This document shows, in pieces, positions 5,997 through 12,361 of a stretch of 12,361 bases of DNA. The DNA is from Deltaproteobacteria bacterium UBA5799 (GTDB taxonomy: Bacteria; Desulfobacterota; GWC2-55-46). The notes under the pieces are model-generated. The model saw nothing but the letters and a program-made list of their open reading frames with translations, was not told the origin of the DNA and did not search any database. The position numbers and the translations under genes were made by a program. The stretch is from the NCBI GenBank assembly GCA_002418185.1, contig DIDN01000089.1, forward strand, positions 1,574 to 13,934, given 5' to 3'. The stretch's first letter is position 1. Every line of letters starts with the position of its first letter.

Positions 5997-8054
5997 ATGG
6001 AACATCTCATCGGAAGAGGCGTTGACAGGGCCATACAGCTCATCCACCGTAAACGCATGGAGGGGTGGATGGGCGGGGGCGCGCCGTTTGTCATGGAGGG
6101 CAATCGCCGGAGGTTTTCGGCTGTCGCCTCGATGATAGCCGGGCGCGAGATCGAGGTCGCGGATATAAGGGGAGACACGCCTCCGCGCCCCTACTGGCCG
6201 GTCCTCTACAAGATGGCGCACCCGGCGCTCCTCCCTGAGCACGGCTTCGGCTGGTCCGACGGGGAGACGCTTTTTTTCCCCGTTTCGATAGTCGAGATGC
6301 CGGACGAGGCTGCGAGGGAGGCGATGACGAGGGCGCTCCTTTTCTTCTTGTCCTTCCAGGCAAGCCGCGGCTCGCTCGATACCGCTTTCAAAAACCGCTC
6401 CCTTCTCGCGTCCGACCGGCTCGTCGCCGACCTTTTCTGGATTATTGATAATGCGAGGCTTTACCATGAGATACTCGCGGAGTATCCGGGCGTATTGAGG
6501 GACTGGGCCGATTTTTCGGGCCATCTCCTCCAAAGGAGGCCGCCCGCCAGATACCTTAAAAAGGCCGAGGAAAAGGCAGAGGAGTTCCTGAAGGAGATGG
6601 TCGAGGCGACTTTCGCGGGTTCAGCCGCAGACGCTCCTGCAGTCTCCCGAAGCGCCGCGCAGAGCCTTGGGCTCGCAATCGACCTGAAAGAGGAATGGAA
6701 GGCCCTGGGGATAAGGACCGGAAGATACAGGGCGATTATTCCTTTTTTCCCGTGGGGGAAGCTCGTCTCCGAAAGGATAAAAGACGACGGCTCACCAGGC
6801 ATACGGGCAGCCGGCGAGACAAGCCCAGACCAGGCCCGGGCAGGGGACGACAAGGCGCCTGAGAGAGAAGGGCCCCGGAAGGGGGCCAGGTACGCTGCTC
6901 GCACCGAAAAGGTCGACGAGAAGGAAAACGAGAACGGCCTTACGCTCAATATCTACGACAAGATAATTACATGGGCCGAGTTCGTGAACGTGAAGAGGCC
7001 CTTTGACGACGACCCTGATGACGACCCCGGTAAAAAGGCCGACGAGTGCGAGGAGCTAACTACCGCATCCCTTGAAAGGACGACGGCAAACACCTTTAAC
7101 GCCGAGCTTGAAAAGGCGGACGGGTACGCCGGGGCCGAGGAAGAGGAAGCGGACCAGGTTGAAGAGTCCTTCCATTATCCTGAATGGGACTACAAAAGGC
7201 GCGCATACAGGCCCGACTACTCCCGTCTCGTCGAGAGGCCCGTGGAGGGCGAGGACGCGGGCTTCTCGGAAAGAGTGCTCAAGGAAAAGCGCGGGCTCAT
7301 ACGGGAGGTGACGCGGAGCTTCGAGCTCGTGTCCCCTTCCGTAAGGCTCGTTGGCCGCCAGGCCGAGGGGACGTCAATCGACTTCAACGCTGCCGTGGAC
7401 GCCATCGCCGACCTCGAAGCGGGCCGCACGCCGGACGACAGGCTCTATTCCGCCCATGTGAAGACCGAGCGCGACATCTCCGCGCTCTTCCTCGTGGACT
7501 TGAGCATGTCGACCGACGGGTGGGCCGGAAGCTCAAAGATAATAGACCACGAAAAGGAATCGCTCCTCGTACTCTGTGAGGCCATGAAGAAGCTTCGCGA
7601 CAGGTACGCCATCTACGGCTTCTCGGGCAAGTCCCGGAAGGGCTGCCGCTTCTTCCGCGTAAAGGGCTTCAAAGAGAGCTACGGCGAGGCGGTGAGAAAG
7701 AGGATAGGCGGGCTCATACCCTATTCCTATACCAGGATGGGGCCCGCCGTAAGGCACGCATCCGGTATATTGGCTTCCGAGAAGGCACGGACAAAGCTCC
7801 TCTTCATCCTCTCCGACGGCAAGCCGAACGACGTGGACGTATACGAGGGCAGGTACGGCCTCGAGGATACGAGGATGGCTATAAAAGAGGCCGAAAAGGA
7901 AGGCGTCACGCCTTTTTGTCTTACGGTAGACACTGGCGCCGCCGACTACCTGCCGAAGGTCTTCGGGCGGGGGAACTACGCGGTCCTCCCCGGGGTCGAC
8001 ATGCTCGCAAAGAGGCTCCCTGAACTATACGCAAGGATTATCCACAGGCTCTAA
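5997..8054 (+). CDS. norD: NorD, VWA-domain partner of NorQ
   Basis: This 685-residue cytoplasmic protein ends in a von Willebrand A domain (about 490-685) with a complete MIDAS: DLSMS at 501-505, a Thr in SYTRMGP (T579) and SDGKPND with D607. This arrangement, after norCBQ, is NorD. It works with the NorQ ATPase to activate NO reductase; NorD is thought to link the ATPase ring to NorB (family knowledge). Residues about 265-420 form a charged, low-complexity linker with runs of Asp and Glu (DDDPDDDPG, EEEEADQVEE). The ATG at 5997 lies 8 bp after the norQ stop and has no clear Shine-Dalgarno sequence, so translation is probably coupled to norQ. The length is in the usual range for NorD (about 600-700). 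Only a weak 5-bp hairpin (8067-8094) follows as a possible terminator. Confidence 0.95.
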   Translation: MEHLIGRGVDRAIQLIHRKRMEGWMGGGAPFVMEGNRRRFSAVASMIAGREIEVADIRGDTPPRPYWPVLYKMAHPALLPEHGFGWSDGETLFFPVSIVEMPDEAAREAMTRALLFFLSFQASRGSLDTAFKNRSLLASDRLVADLFWIIDNARLYHEILAEYPGVLRDWADFSGHLLQRRPPARYLKKAEEKAEEFLKEMVEATFAGSAADAPAVSRSAAQSLGLAIDLKEEWKALGIRTGRYRAIIPFFPWGKLVSERIKDDGSPGIRAAGETSPDQARAGDDKAPEREGPRKGARYAARTEKVDEKENENGLTLNIYDKIITWAEFVNVKRPFDDDPDDDPGKKADECEELTTASLERTTANTFNAELEKADGYAGAEEEEADQVEESFHYPEWDYKRRAYRPDYSRLVERPVEGEDAGFSERVLKEKRGLIREVTRSFELVSPSVRLVGRQAEGTSIDFNAAVDAIADLEAGRTPDDRLYSAHVKTERDISALFLVDLSMSTDGWAGSSKIIDHEKESLLVLCEAMKKLRDRYAIYGFSGKSRKGCRFFRVKGFKESYGEAVRKRIGGLIPYSYTRMGPAVRHASGILASEKARTKLLFILSDGKPNDVDVYEGRYGLEDTRMAIKEAEKEGVTPFCLTVDTGAADYLPKVFGRGNYAVLPGVDMLAKRLPELYARIIHRL

Positions 8055-8135
8055 GCCGCATTATCCAGGGCAAACGTTCGCAGCCGGACGCCCTTTACAA
8101 AGACACCCGCCATGCGGATCTGTCATGGAAGGTAC

Positions 8136-8441
8136 TTACCTCCTCGCGAAGGTCTTGCAGACCGCCTCGCCGCCGTTGGTGGCGACCTTTATCGCGTCCG
8201 CGTAGCACTCAAGGTCGGTGTTGAATTTGCAGTCGGACATCTTGCATGCGCCTACGCCGCCGGTAAGCCCCTTTACTCCGCCCTTCTTGTGCCTGTAAAA
8301 TGTGTCGCACCTTGCAGCCTCCGTGTTGCCGACGGTTATGGCTATGGCGTGACAGTTCCTTTCGATATTGTAAGCGCACTCGGTCACGTCGCAGGCCTGT
8401 ATTTTCGACATATCGGTGCATGAGTTGATAGGCTTTGCCAT
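8136..8441 (-). CDS. Tandem DUF1540 cysteine-rich protein
   Basis: This 101-residue protein holds two copies of the DUF1540 motif: C17-x4-C22-x7-C30-x14-C45 and C66-x4-C71-x7-C79-x15-C95. Both have the family's acidic/Asn core (CDVTECAYNIERNCHAIAI and CKMSDCKFNTDLECYADAI). The four-cysteine spacing suggests that each half binds one metal ion, probably Zn, but this is not shown and the family function is unknown. There is no signal peptide. The Shine-Dalgarno GGAGGGG lies 6 nt before the ATG, and a good promoter is present upstream. It is convergent with norD, 81 bp apart, and therefore not part of the nor operon. Confidence 0.85.
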   Translation of the reverse strand: MAKPINSCTDMSKIQACDVTECAYNIERNCHAIAITVGNTEAARCDTFYRHKKGGVKGLTGGVGACKMSDCKFNTDLECYADAIKVATNGGEAVCKTFARR

Positions 8442-8470
8442 TTGTCCCCTCCATGTAAGGTTATATTATG

Positions 8471-8498
8471 AATATAATTCGAAGAATCCTTTTGTCAA
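8471..8498 (-). promoter_or_regulatory. Sigma70-type promoter of the DUF1540 gene
   Basis: Reading the minus strand, TTGACA (8498-8493) and TATATT (8476-8471) are separated by 16 bp. The predicted start is near 8464, giving a short 5' UTR of about 20 nt that includes the GGAGGGG Shine-Dalgarno. The -35 is a perfect match. The -10 lies in an AT-rich, partly self-complementary stretch that could also bind a repressor. Confidence 0.65.
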
Positions 8499-8561
8499 TT
8501 CGTGAGCGCAATTCACTGCGATATCCTTCCAATGCCGCATAGCACATCGGTGCTTCACTTT

Positions 8562-8570
8562 TGTTATACT
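8562..8570 (+). promoter_or_regulatory. Extended -10 promoter of the methyltransferase gene
   Basis: TG-T-TATACT is an extended -10 element with five of six bases of TATAAT. No convincing -35 is seen at 17 bp. The predicted start near 8577 gives a 55-nt leader to the methyltransferase ATG. Confidence 0.45.
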
Positions 8571-8572
8571 TT

Positions 8573-8629
8573 AAGGACGACTTGAAGGCGGCCGAGGAAG
8601 GCCTGAAGGAGCTTGAGAAGGCGGATTGA
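8573..8629 (+). other. Short coding-like remnant or leader ORF before the methyltransferase
   Basis: In frame with a TGA at 8627-8629, these bases read KDDLKAAEEGLKELEKAD, an amphipathic helix with codons typical of this genome. The frame is open only from 8543 and has no ATG; the only in-transcript start candidate is TTG 8582. The stop lies two bases before the methyltransferase ATG. It looks like the 3' tail of a lost gene, or a tiny translationally coupled leader. Confidence 0.3.
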
Positions 8630-8631
8630 CG

Positions 8632-9288
8632 ATGGTCGAAGCGAACCCGTTTGACCTCATGGCGGAGGAGTACGATTCCTGGTATGATTCAGACCGGGGC
8701 AGGCCCGTTTACGAGAGCGAGCTCAAGTGCCTTTTCGCCCTCGTTCCAGAGAGGCATCTTCCCGTGCTTGAAATAGGCGTCGGCACCGGGAGGTTCGCGA
8801 TGCATTTCCAGCGGGCCTTCGGGGTGGACCCAGCCTTCAGCGCTCTCAAGATCGCACGGAACAGGGGGGTAAGGTGCGTAAACGGGGCAGGGGAGTACCT
8901 CCCCTTCAGGGACGAGGCCTTCAGGATGGTCCTGGCAATCGCGACCCTCTGCTTCGCAGACTCGCCGCAAGCACTGTTCGACGAGGCCTGCCGCGTCCTG
9001 ACTCCGGGCGGATGCGCCGTGGTCGGATTCATACCCGGTGACTCCCCTTGGGGCCTGCTGTATGAGAAGAAAAAGAGAGAGGGGAGCCCCTTTTACAGGA
9101 ACGCCAGGTTCTCAACTTTCGACGAAATCGAGGCTATGGCGGAAAAGGCCGGTCTGCATTCAGAGTCGGTCGCGAGCACCCTCATGCAGGACCCGGCAGG
9201 GCCTCTGCGGGTGGAGGAGCCGTCAAACCGTTACGTTCAGGGGGCTGGTTTCGTGCTCCTGAGGCTCGAAAGGAAAAGGTCGCCCTGA
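8632..9288 (+). CDS. Class I SAM-dependent methyltransferase (type 11-like)
   Basis: This 218-residue cytoplasmic protein has a Rossmann methyltransferase fold. Motif I is VLEIGVGTGRF (about 45-55). An acidic end of strand 2 is seen as GVDPAFSAL (D66), followed by GEYLPFRDEAFRMVLAIATLCF (about 87-108) and the post-motif RVLTPGGCAVVGF. The N-terminus FDLMAEEYDSWYDS is typical of the UbiE/type 11 group. The substrate cannot be read from the sequence. ATG 8632 is preferred to TTG 8626 in the same frame; a loose GAGAAGG lies 11-15 nt upstream. The gene stands alone, with its own promoter-like box, and is followed by a long spacer. Confidence 0.9.
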   Translation: MVEANPFDLMAEEYDSWYDSDRGRPVYESELKCLFALVPERHLPVLEIGVGTGRFAMHFQRAFGVDPAFSALKIARNRGVRCVNGAGEYLPFRDEAFRMVLAIATLCFADSPQALFDEACRVLTPGGCAVVGFIPGDSPWGLLYEKKKREGSPFYRNARFSTFDEIEAMAEKAGLHSESVASTLMQDPAGPLRVEEPSNRYVQGAGFVLLRLERKRSP

Positions 9289-9319
9289 GGGGAAATTACC
9301 CATGCTAAAGCAACTCTCT

Positions 9320-9347
9320 TTGAAAGATATGGGAAGCGGTTTATAAT
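9320..9347 (+). promoter_or_regulatory. Sigma70-type promoter upstream of the TPR gene
   Basis: TTGAAA (9320-9325) and a perfect TATAAT (9342-9347) are 16 bp apart. The predicted start near 9354 leaves about 265 nt before the TPR start codon. Confidence 0.6.
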
Positions 9348-9619
9348 TTCGGTCGTAAAACCAAGGGCTTTCAGGCCCGGAGGGCTGATTTACAGAGGGG
9401 ACATGCCTCCATAATCCTCGTGAGCACGGCGCTTTTTCTGCTCTCTATCTTCATGAAAAGGTTAGGCAATGCACAAGCCGAAGCTCTTTTATGTCAGCCG
9501 TTAAGACCCGTCGGTCTGGACACAATCCCGTGGTGCCCATAGTCACATGAAAAAGGTTGGATTTTTGGGAAAATAGGGCCGGGAGCAGGGTCAGGAAATG
9601 ACCCGCGGGCTGGGCCGAC
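9348..9619 (+). other. Long leader/spacer before the TPR gene
   Basis: No clear gene is seen here. A frame open from 9324 to a TAG at 9540-9542 contains a hydrophobic stretch (ASIILVSTALFLLSIF) followed by MKRLGNAQAEA, reminiscent of an exported N-terminus. It has only a GTG (9420) or ATG (9453) start and no Shine-Dalgarno sequence. A 6-bp perfect stem (GGGTCA with TGACCC, 9588-9604) sits 15 nt before the TPR start, and a self-complementary CCCGCGGG lies at 9602-9609. No known riboswitch consensus was recognised. Confidence 0.35.
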
Positions 9620-10270
9620 ATGTTATTCTGGCGCGAAAAGTCCTATGACAGGGAGAGGTGCCTTGCGGCTGCCGCAAAGGCGCAGGCAGGGGGAAGGACC
9701 AAAAAGGCTGTCGGCCATTACAAGAGGGTCCTTGAGGCAGACCCCGACGATCATATCGTGCACGCAAAGGTCGCGCCGCTCCTTGCGCGCTTGAGGAGGT
9801 TCGAGGAGGCCTGGATGAGCTTCAAGATTGCAGGTTCGAAATACCTCGCCGCGGGTTTCAGCCAGAAGGCGATAAGCATGTATTCGCAGGCGGCGAAGTT
9901 CATGCCGAGGAACCCCGAGGTGTGGGAGGCCATGGCCAATGTATACGTTAGGCAGGGCAAAAAGGCCGAGGCGATGCACACCCTTTTCAACGGGCACCGT
10001 TTCTTCAGGAACGGGCCGGGCAGGGACAGGGCCGTAGGCATGCTGAGGAAGGCCTTTGAGCTCGACCCCTGGAATTTCGAGGTCACCATGGGGCTTTCGA
10101 AGCTCTTGAGAAAGGTAGACCCCGTCGAGTCGATGGGCCTCCTGGCCGGGCTTTCCGCGCGGGTAAAGGGCAGGGAGCTAAGAAGAGTCAGCTTGGCCAT
10201 GTTCCTTGCAGAGCCGGGCTTCCCGACGGCGTGGAGATGGGTAAAGGCAGTCTGGCAGGGTGCGGGGTAG
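9620..10270 (+). CDS. TPR-repeat protein of unknown role
   Basis: The 216 residues are mostly helical TPR-like repeats. Clear units lie at about 24-57 (TKKAVGHYKRVLEADPDD), about 75-108 (SQKAISMYSQAAKFMPRN) and 109-142 (VWEAMANVYVRQGKKAEA), with a weaker one around 140-170 (MLRKAFELDPWNF). There is no signal peptide or membrane segment, so it is probably a cytoplasmic protein-protein adaptor. The start region is weak: no good Shine-Dalgarno precedes ATG 9620, and a stem-loop ends 15 nt before it, so translation may be poor or controlled. The gene is monocistronic between a promoter at 9320-9347 and hairpins at 10295-10378. No partner can be named from the context. Confidence 0.8.
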   Translation: MLFWREKSYDRERCLAAAAKAQAGGRTKKAVGHYKRVLEADPDDHIVHAKVAPLLARLRRFEEAWMSFKIAGSKYLAAGFSQKAISMYSQAAKFMPRNPEVWEAMANVYVRQGKKAEAMHTLFNGHRFFRNGPGRDRAVGMLRKAFELDPWNFEVTMGLSKLLRKVDPVESMGLLAGLSARVKGRELRRVSLAMFLAEPGFPTAWRWVKAVWQGAG

Positions 10271-10294
10271 AAGGGATTCATAATTTCGGTCTGA

Positions 10295-10320
10295 CCACAG
10301 TGGACTTGAATCCACTATGG
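10295..10320 (+). other. Stem-loop after the TPR gene
   Basis: CCACAGTGGA (10295-10304) and TCCACTATGG (10311-10320) form a 10-bp stem with one mismatch and a 6-nt loop, 24 bp after the TPR stop. There is no T-run. It precedes a strong terminator by 23 bp and may protect the 3' end of the mRNA. Confidence 0.55.
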
Positions 10321-10343
10321 TAATAATTCTTTGGACGCTTCGG

Positions 10344-10378
10344 AACGGGGCAGCCTTCTGGCTGCCCCGTTTTTTTTT
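10344..10378 (+). terminator. Intrinsic terminator of the TPR gene
   Basis: AACGGGGCAGCC (10344-10355), loop TTCT, GGCTGCCCCGTT (10360-10371) and an unbroken T-run to 10378 form a perfect 12-bp terminator stem. Its stem is almost identical to that at 12206-12240. It ends the TPR transcript about 75 bp after the stop codon. Confidence 0.93.
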
Positions 10379-10802
10379 GCCCCGGTCTGCAATGCAAGGG
10401 CGGGCTGTGCAGCCTTTTTCAAGAGCAGAGTTTCGAATAAGCACGAACCCTGAGAATTTGCCGGATATGAGTGGCAGGACCGATTGTAAAGTAATCCGAC
10501 AGTAGGCATCCCTCTCGAGCGATAAATCGCCACATTACAAAGGGATTAGGCCTGAGCGTACCCGGACCCTCATGAATTTGCCAGGTACGGCCTCATAACT
10601 CCTTGTTTTTAAAATAAATATATAACAACCCATTCCTATGGTCCCGCAAGGGATGTCCATTTTCTTTACAATAAACTCATGCTGGTCAGTGCGTATTGAT
10701 TGCTGAGTCCTGGTAAAAACGTAACATTTAGCGCGGCTTGGAAGCTTTGGCAAGATGTTTGCTAAACATTGGGGCAAGATTTGCGCGGAGGTAGGAGCGA
10801 GC
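10379..10802. other. Gene-poor spacer with direct and inverted repeats
   Basis: I find no supported gene here. The spacer holds a pair of related blocks 120 bp apart, ACCCT followed by GAATTTGCC, at 10447-10462 and 10566-10582. It also holds an imperfect hairpin, TGAGCGTACC (10553-10562) with GGTACG-GC-CTCA (10584-10595), whose loop contains the second block. An AT-rich stretch (10608-10640) and the leader of the transglycosylase follow. I see no strong promoter pair. The segment may be a decayed mobile or repeat element. Confidence 0.45.
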
Positions 10803-11444
10803 ATGAAAAAAGCATTTACTACGATCAAGGCCGCCATGCTTGGGCGTCCAAGGCAAATTGCAGGGAGACGGCCGGTCGTTCTGTTCTTGATCCTGGTCGC
10901 TGCCGTATTCGCATGCGCTCTGGATGGGTCTGCGGCCAGGCTGATATTAAAGGAGGCCTTGGCCGAGGGCGGCTCGGGAGAGGACCAGGCGGCGGCACTC
11001 AGCAGGCTTCAGAAGATAGAGAAAGGGCTTGAGGAGGTGCGTCACTGGGGAGGCATGGTCGCGGCGATGAACCCGTCGCTTACAAGCGGAGAGGCGGAAG
11101 AGATCGGCAGTGCCGTCCTGAAATACAGCAGCCAATACGGGCTTTCGCCCAGGCTCATCGTTGCCGTCATCATGGTCGAATCGAGCGGCAGGGTCTTTGC
11201 CGTGAGCCCCAAGGGGGCAGAGGGCCTCATGCAGGTGATGCCGTTCTGGAAAAACGAGCTTGGCATCGAGGGCACGCTGTTCGATATCGACACGAACATA
11301 CGCGCCGGCGCCCATATACTGGCTCAATATACGAAACGCTACGGGTTCGAGGAGGGGATAGCCAGGTATTACCGCGGGACCCTCCCCGTGAGCGGCGACG
11401 CCTATATCGGCAAGGTGCAGAAGGCCATGCAGTCCATCAGTTGA
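10803..11444 (+). CDS. SLT-type lytic transglycosylase, membrane anchored
   Basis: This 213-residue protein cleaves peptidoglycan in the periplasm without hydrolysis, forming 1,6-anhydro ends (family knowledge). A basic N-terminus and a hydrophobic segment (about 24-40, VVLFLILVAAVFACAL) give a signal anchor. A short helical linker follows, then the SLT domain (about 98-212) with catalytic E126 in AVIMVESSGR, the GLMQVMP motif (141-147) and NIRAGAHIL. The usual AYNAG-type motif appears as ARYYRGT, as in several Slt/MltC-like enzymes. ATG 10803 is chosen because AGGAG lies 5 nt before it; the ATG at 10755 in the same frame has no Shine-Dalgarno sequence and would add 16 residues ahead of the basic signal. 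No terminator is evident directly after it. Confidence 0.9.
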   Translation: MKKAFTTIKAAMLGRPRQIAGRRPVVLFLILVAAVFACALDGSAARLILKEALAEGGSGEDQAAALSRLQKIEKGLEEVRHWGGMVAAMNPSLTSGEAEEIGSAVLKYSSQYGLSPRLIVAVIMVESSGRVFAVSPKGAEGLMQVMPFWKNELGIEGTLFDIDTNIRAGAHILAQYTKRYGFEEGIARYYRGTLPVSGDAYIGKVQKAMQSIS

Positions 11445-11767
11445 TACAGCCCCCATCAGGCCGCCTCGACAGCCATCCGCAGGCTTTGCCACTGCAATGA
11501 TTTGCCTCGGGGCAAGCCTGGAGAAAAACGCATAACAGGTCCTTCGCCTCGCTTGACCGCCTCCTCTCGCCATCGTGATTTCTGCATATCCGGGCGCGAT
11601 GGACCTCTTGCCAGGTCCATGCCCTCCAGCTATTCTCATCTGACGGGCAGTCTTAGCCGAATCTTCCGATTTCTCAGGGGAAGCCGGTTGATTTCCAGGC
11701 CGGGAGCCGCGCGAGGCAAACATCAGCGTGCCCCTGAATCAGTGCTGAATTTGACAGGCGCTCGATA
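11445..11767. other. Spacer with a strong stem-loop
   Basis: I see no supported gene. The main structure is ATGGACCT (11599-11606), loop CTTGCC, AGGTCCAT (11613-11620), a perfect 8-bp stem. It is extended by GGGC (11592-11595) pairing with GCCC (11621-11624) across a 3-nt bulge. A smaller stem, TTGCC-TCGG-GGCAA, occurs near 11500. TTGACA at 11751-11756 may be a -35 but is only 14 bp from the next -10-like box. A frame at 11502-11834 crosses the region but is Arg/Ser/Pro-rich without a domain. Confidence 0.4.
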
Positions 11768-11776
11768 TGGTATACC
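11768..11776 (+). promoter_or_regulatory. Extended -10 promoter of the BON lipoprotein gene
   Basis: TG-G-TATACC is an extended -10-like element about 42 bp before the start codon. A perfect TTGACA lies upstream at 11751-11756, but the 14-bp spacing is shorter than sigma70 usually accepts, so the extended -10 may carry the activity. Confidence 0.4.
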
Positions 11777-11817
11777 CTTTTTTGTAGGGGAACTTTCAAC
11801 AGAAAAGGAGCGCGATC

Positions 11818-12144
11818 ATGATCAGACATCATAACGTATCAAGGTTCCTTGCAATTATCATTCTAATAGCCGTGCTGAGCGCCTGTGCCGCGACCGAGAC
11901 GACGAGGAGCGCGGGAGAGACCATAGACGACGCGACGATAACGTCGAGCGTAAAGGCCAACCTCCTGCAGGACGAGGCATTGCGGGCGCTCCAGATTGAC
12001 GTGGACACATTCAGGGGCGTTGTCCAGCTGAACGGATTCGTGGACACAAACGATGACGCCAGAAGGGCGGCGGAGATAGCCATGAACACCCCGGGCGTCG
12101 CCTCGGTGCAGAACAACCTGCAAGTGAAGCCGCCGAGGGGATAG
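11818..12144 (+). CDS. Small BON-domain lipoprotein
   Basis: This 108-residue protein has a lipoprotein signal: a basic start, a hydrophobic core and the lipobox LSAC with C23. It should therefore be lipidated and held in an envelope membrane, facing the periplasm. Residues about 36-103 form one BON domain (DATITSSVKANLLQDEALRAL, then VVQLNGFVD, then TPGVASVQNNLQV). BON domains bind membranes or envelope components, and single-BON lipoproteins often respond to envelope or osmotic stress, as in the OsmY/DolP group (family knowledge). The start ATG has AGGAG 7 nt upstream. The gene is monocistronic, with a terminator about 60 bp after the stop. Confidence 0.9.
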   Translation: MIRHHNVSRFLAIIILIAVLSACAATETTRSAGETIDDATITSSVKANLLQDEALRALQIDVDTFRGVVQLNGFVDTNDDARRAAEIAMNTPGVASVQNNLQVKPPRG

Positions 12145-12205
12145 GCGTAAAGGACCGGGGCGGTCGTTCGGGGCTTAGGTTTTAATTTTTAAAAGACCCA
12201 AATGG

Positions 12206-12240
12206 AACGGGGGCAGCCGATTGGCTGCCCCCGTTTTTTT
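12206..12240 (+). terminator. Intrinsic terminator of the BON lipoprotein gene
   Basis: AACGGGGGCAGCC (12206-12218), loop GATT, GGCTGCCCCCGTT (12223-12235) and a T-run to 12240 make a perfect 13-bp stem. The sequence nearly repeats the terminator at 10344-10378, differing by one added G-C pair and the loop. Smaller hairpins (GACCG-GGG-CGGTC at 12153-12165 and an AT-rich one near 12180-12196) precede it. The remaining 12241-12361 shows no gene or strong signal. Confidence 0.93.
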
Positions 12241-12361
12241 GCGGAGAATATTAAGTTGTCGGCGCTATATTTAGAGTATCACAGAGCTATACGAAAGGGG
12301 CAAGAAGGGCAGCGCTGATTGATATCCAAGACTTCTTTCGAGCTTTTTCAAAGGCAGGTCG

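Noticed and set aside
8067..8094. AGGGC...GCCCT hairpin after norD
   Set aside because: A five-pair stem with an 18-nt loop and only three T is too weak to call a terminator.
9343..10291. 12-mer ATAATTTCGGTC at 9343-9354 and 10280-10291 flanking the TPR gene, with a near copy at about 2982
   Set aside because: By simple counting, about four or five exact 12-mer pairs are expected by chance in 12.4 kb, and the first copy is largely the -10 box. I do not treat it as a repeat family.
11502..11834. 110-codon frame in the spacer before the BON lipoprotein
   Set aside because: It is rich in Arg, Ser and Pro, has no domain, overlaps the lipoprotein start in another frame and has no convincing ribosome site.
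1..12361. CRISPR array, tRNA, rRNA, toxin-antitoxin or defence system
   Set aside because: No regularly spaced repeats, cloverleaf-like segments, rRNA-like blocks or recognisable defence domains were found on either strand.

Overview
The window is bacterial chromosomal DNA. It is visibly GC-rich in its genes, with heavy use of AGG (Arg) and ATA (Ile) codons. Its content (cytochrome c-dependent nitric oxide reductase, DUF3015 and DUF4105/Lnb envelope proteins, a BON lipoprotein) fits a Gram-negative, respiring, probably uncultured bacterium. The style recalls Desulfobacterota/Nitrospirota-type environmental genomes, but nothing here fixes the phylum and that placement is a guess.

Layout. (1) 1-2268: the 3' end of a DUF3015 gene and its strong terminator, then a 655-codon DUF4105 (Lnb N-terminal periplasmic domain) envelope protein whose apparent 5' end overlaps both the DUF3015 stop and the terminator. 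(2) 2269-2830: a 371-bp internally deleted IS3-family remnant with both terminal inverted repeats; the start of orfA is joined in frame to the end of orfB. (3) 2831-2923 (minus): an unrecognised 30-residue single-membrane-segment protein, divergent from the nor operon. (4) 3081-8054: the nor operon. A Crp/Fnr/DNR-like site and a -10 box in class II spacing precede a roughly 200-nt leader and then norC, norB, norQ and norD, all tightly spaced. NorCB is the membrane enzyme that reduces NO to N2O. NorQ (MoxR-type AAA+) and NorD (VWA) form the pair that matures it, probably by inserting the non-haem FeB. A 13-bp perfect inverted repeat lies inside the first codons of norQ. (5) 8136-8441 (minus): a tandem DUF1540 cysteine-rich protein with a clear sigma70 promoter. 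(6) 8562-10270: a class I SAM methyltransferase and a TPR protein, each with its own promoter-like sequence. (7) 10271-12361: long gene-poor spacers with several hairpins, a membrane-anchored SLT-type lytic transglycosylase and a small BON-domain lipoprotein. Two almost identical intrinsic terminators lie at 10344-10378 and 12206-12240.

Functionally, the core is NO detoxification or denitrification with probable NO/O2-responsive control. The rest is cell-envelope maintenance (transglycosylase, BON lipoprotein, DUF4105) and small poorly known proteins. I see no CRISPR array, tRNA, rRNA, toxin-antitoxin pair or obvious defence system. The less explained parts are the 30-aa membrane peptide, the nor leader, the norQ palindrome and the terminator embedded in a signal-peptide region.
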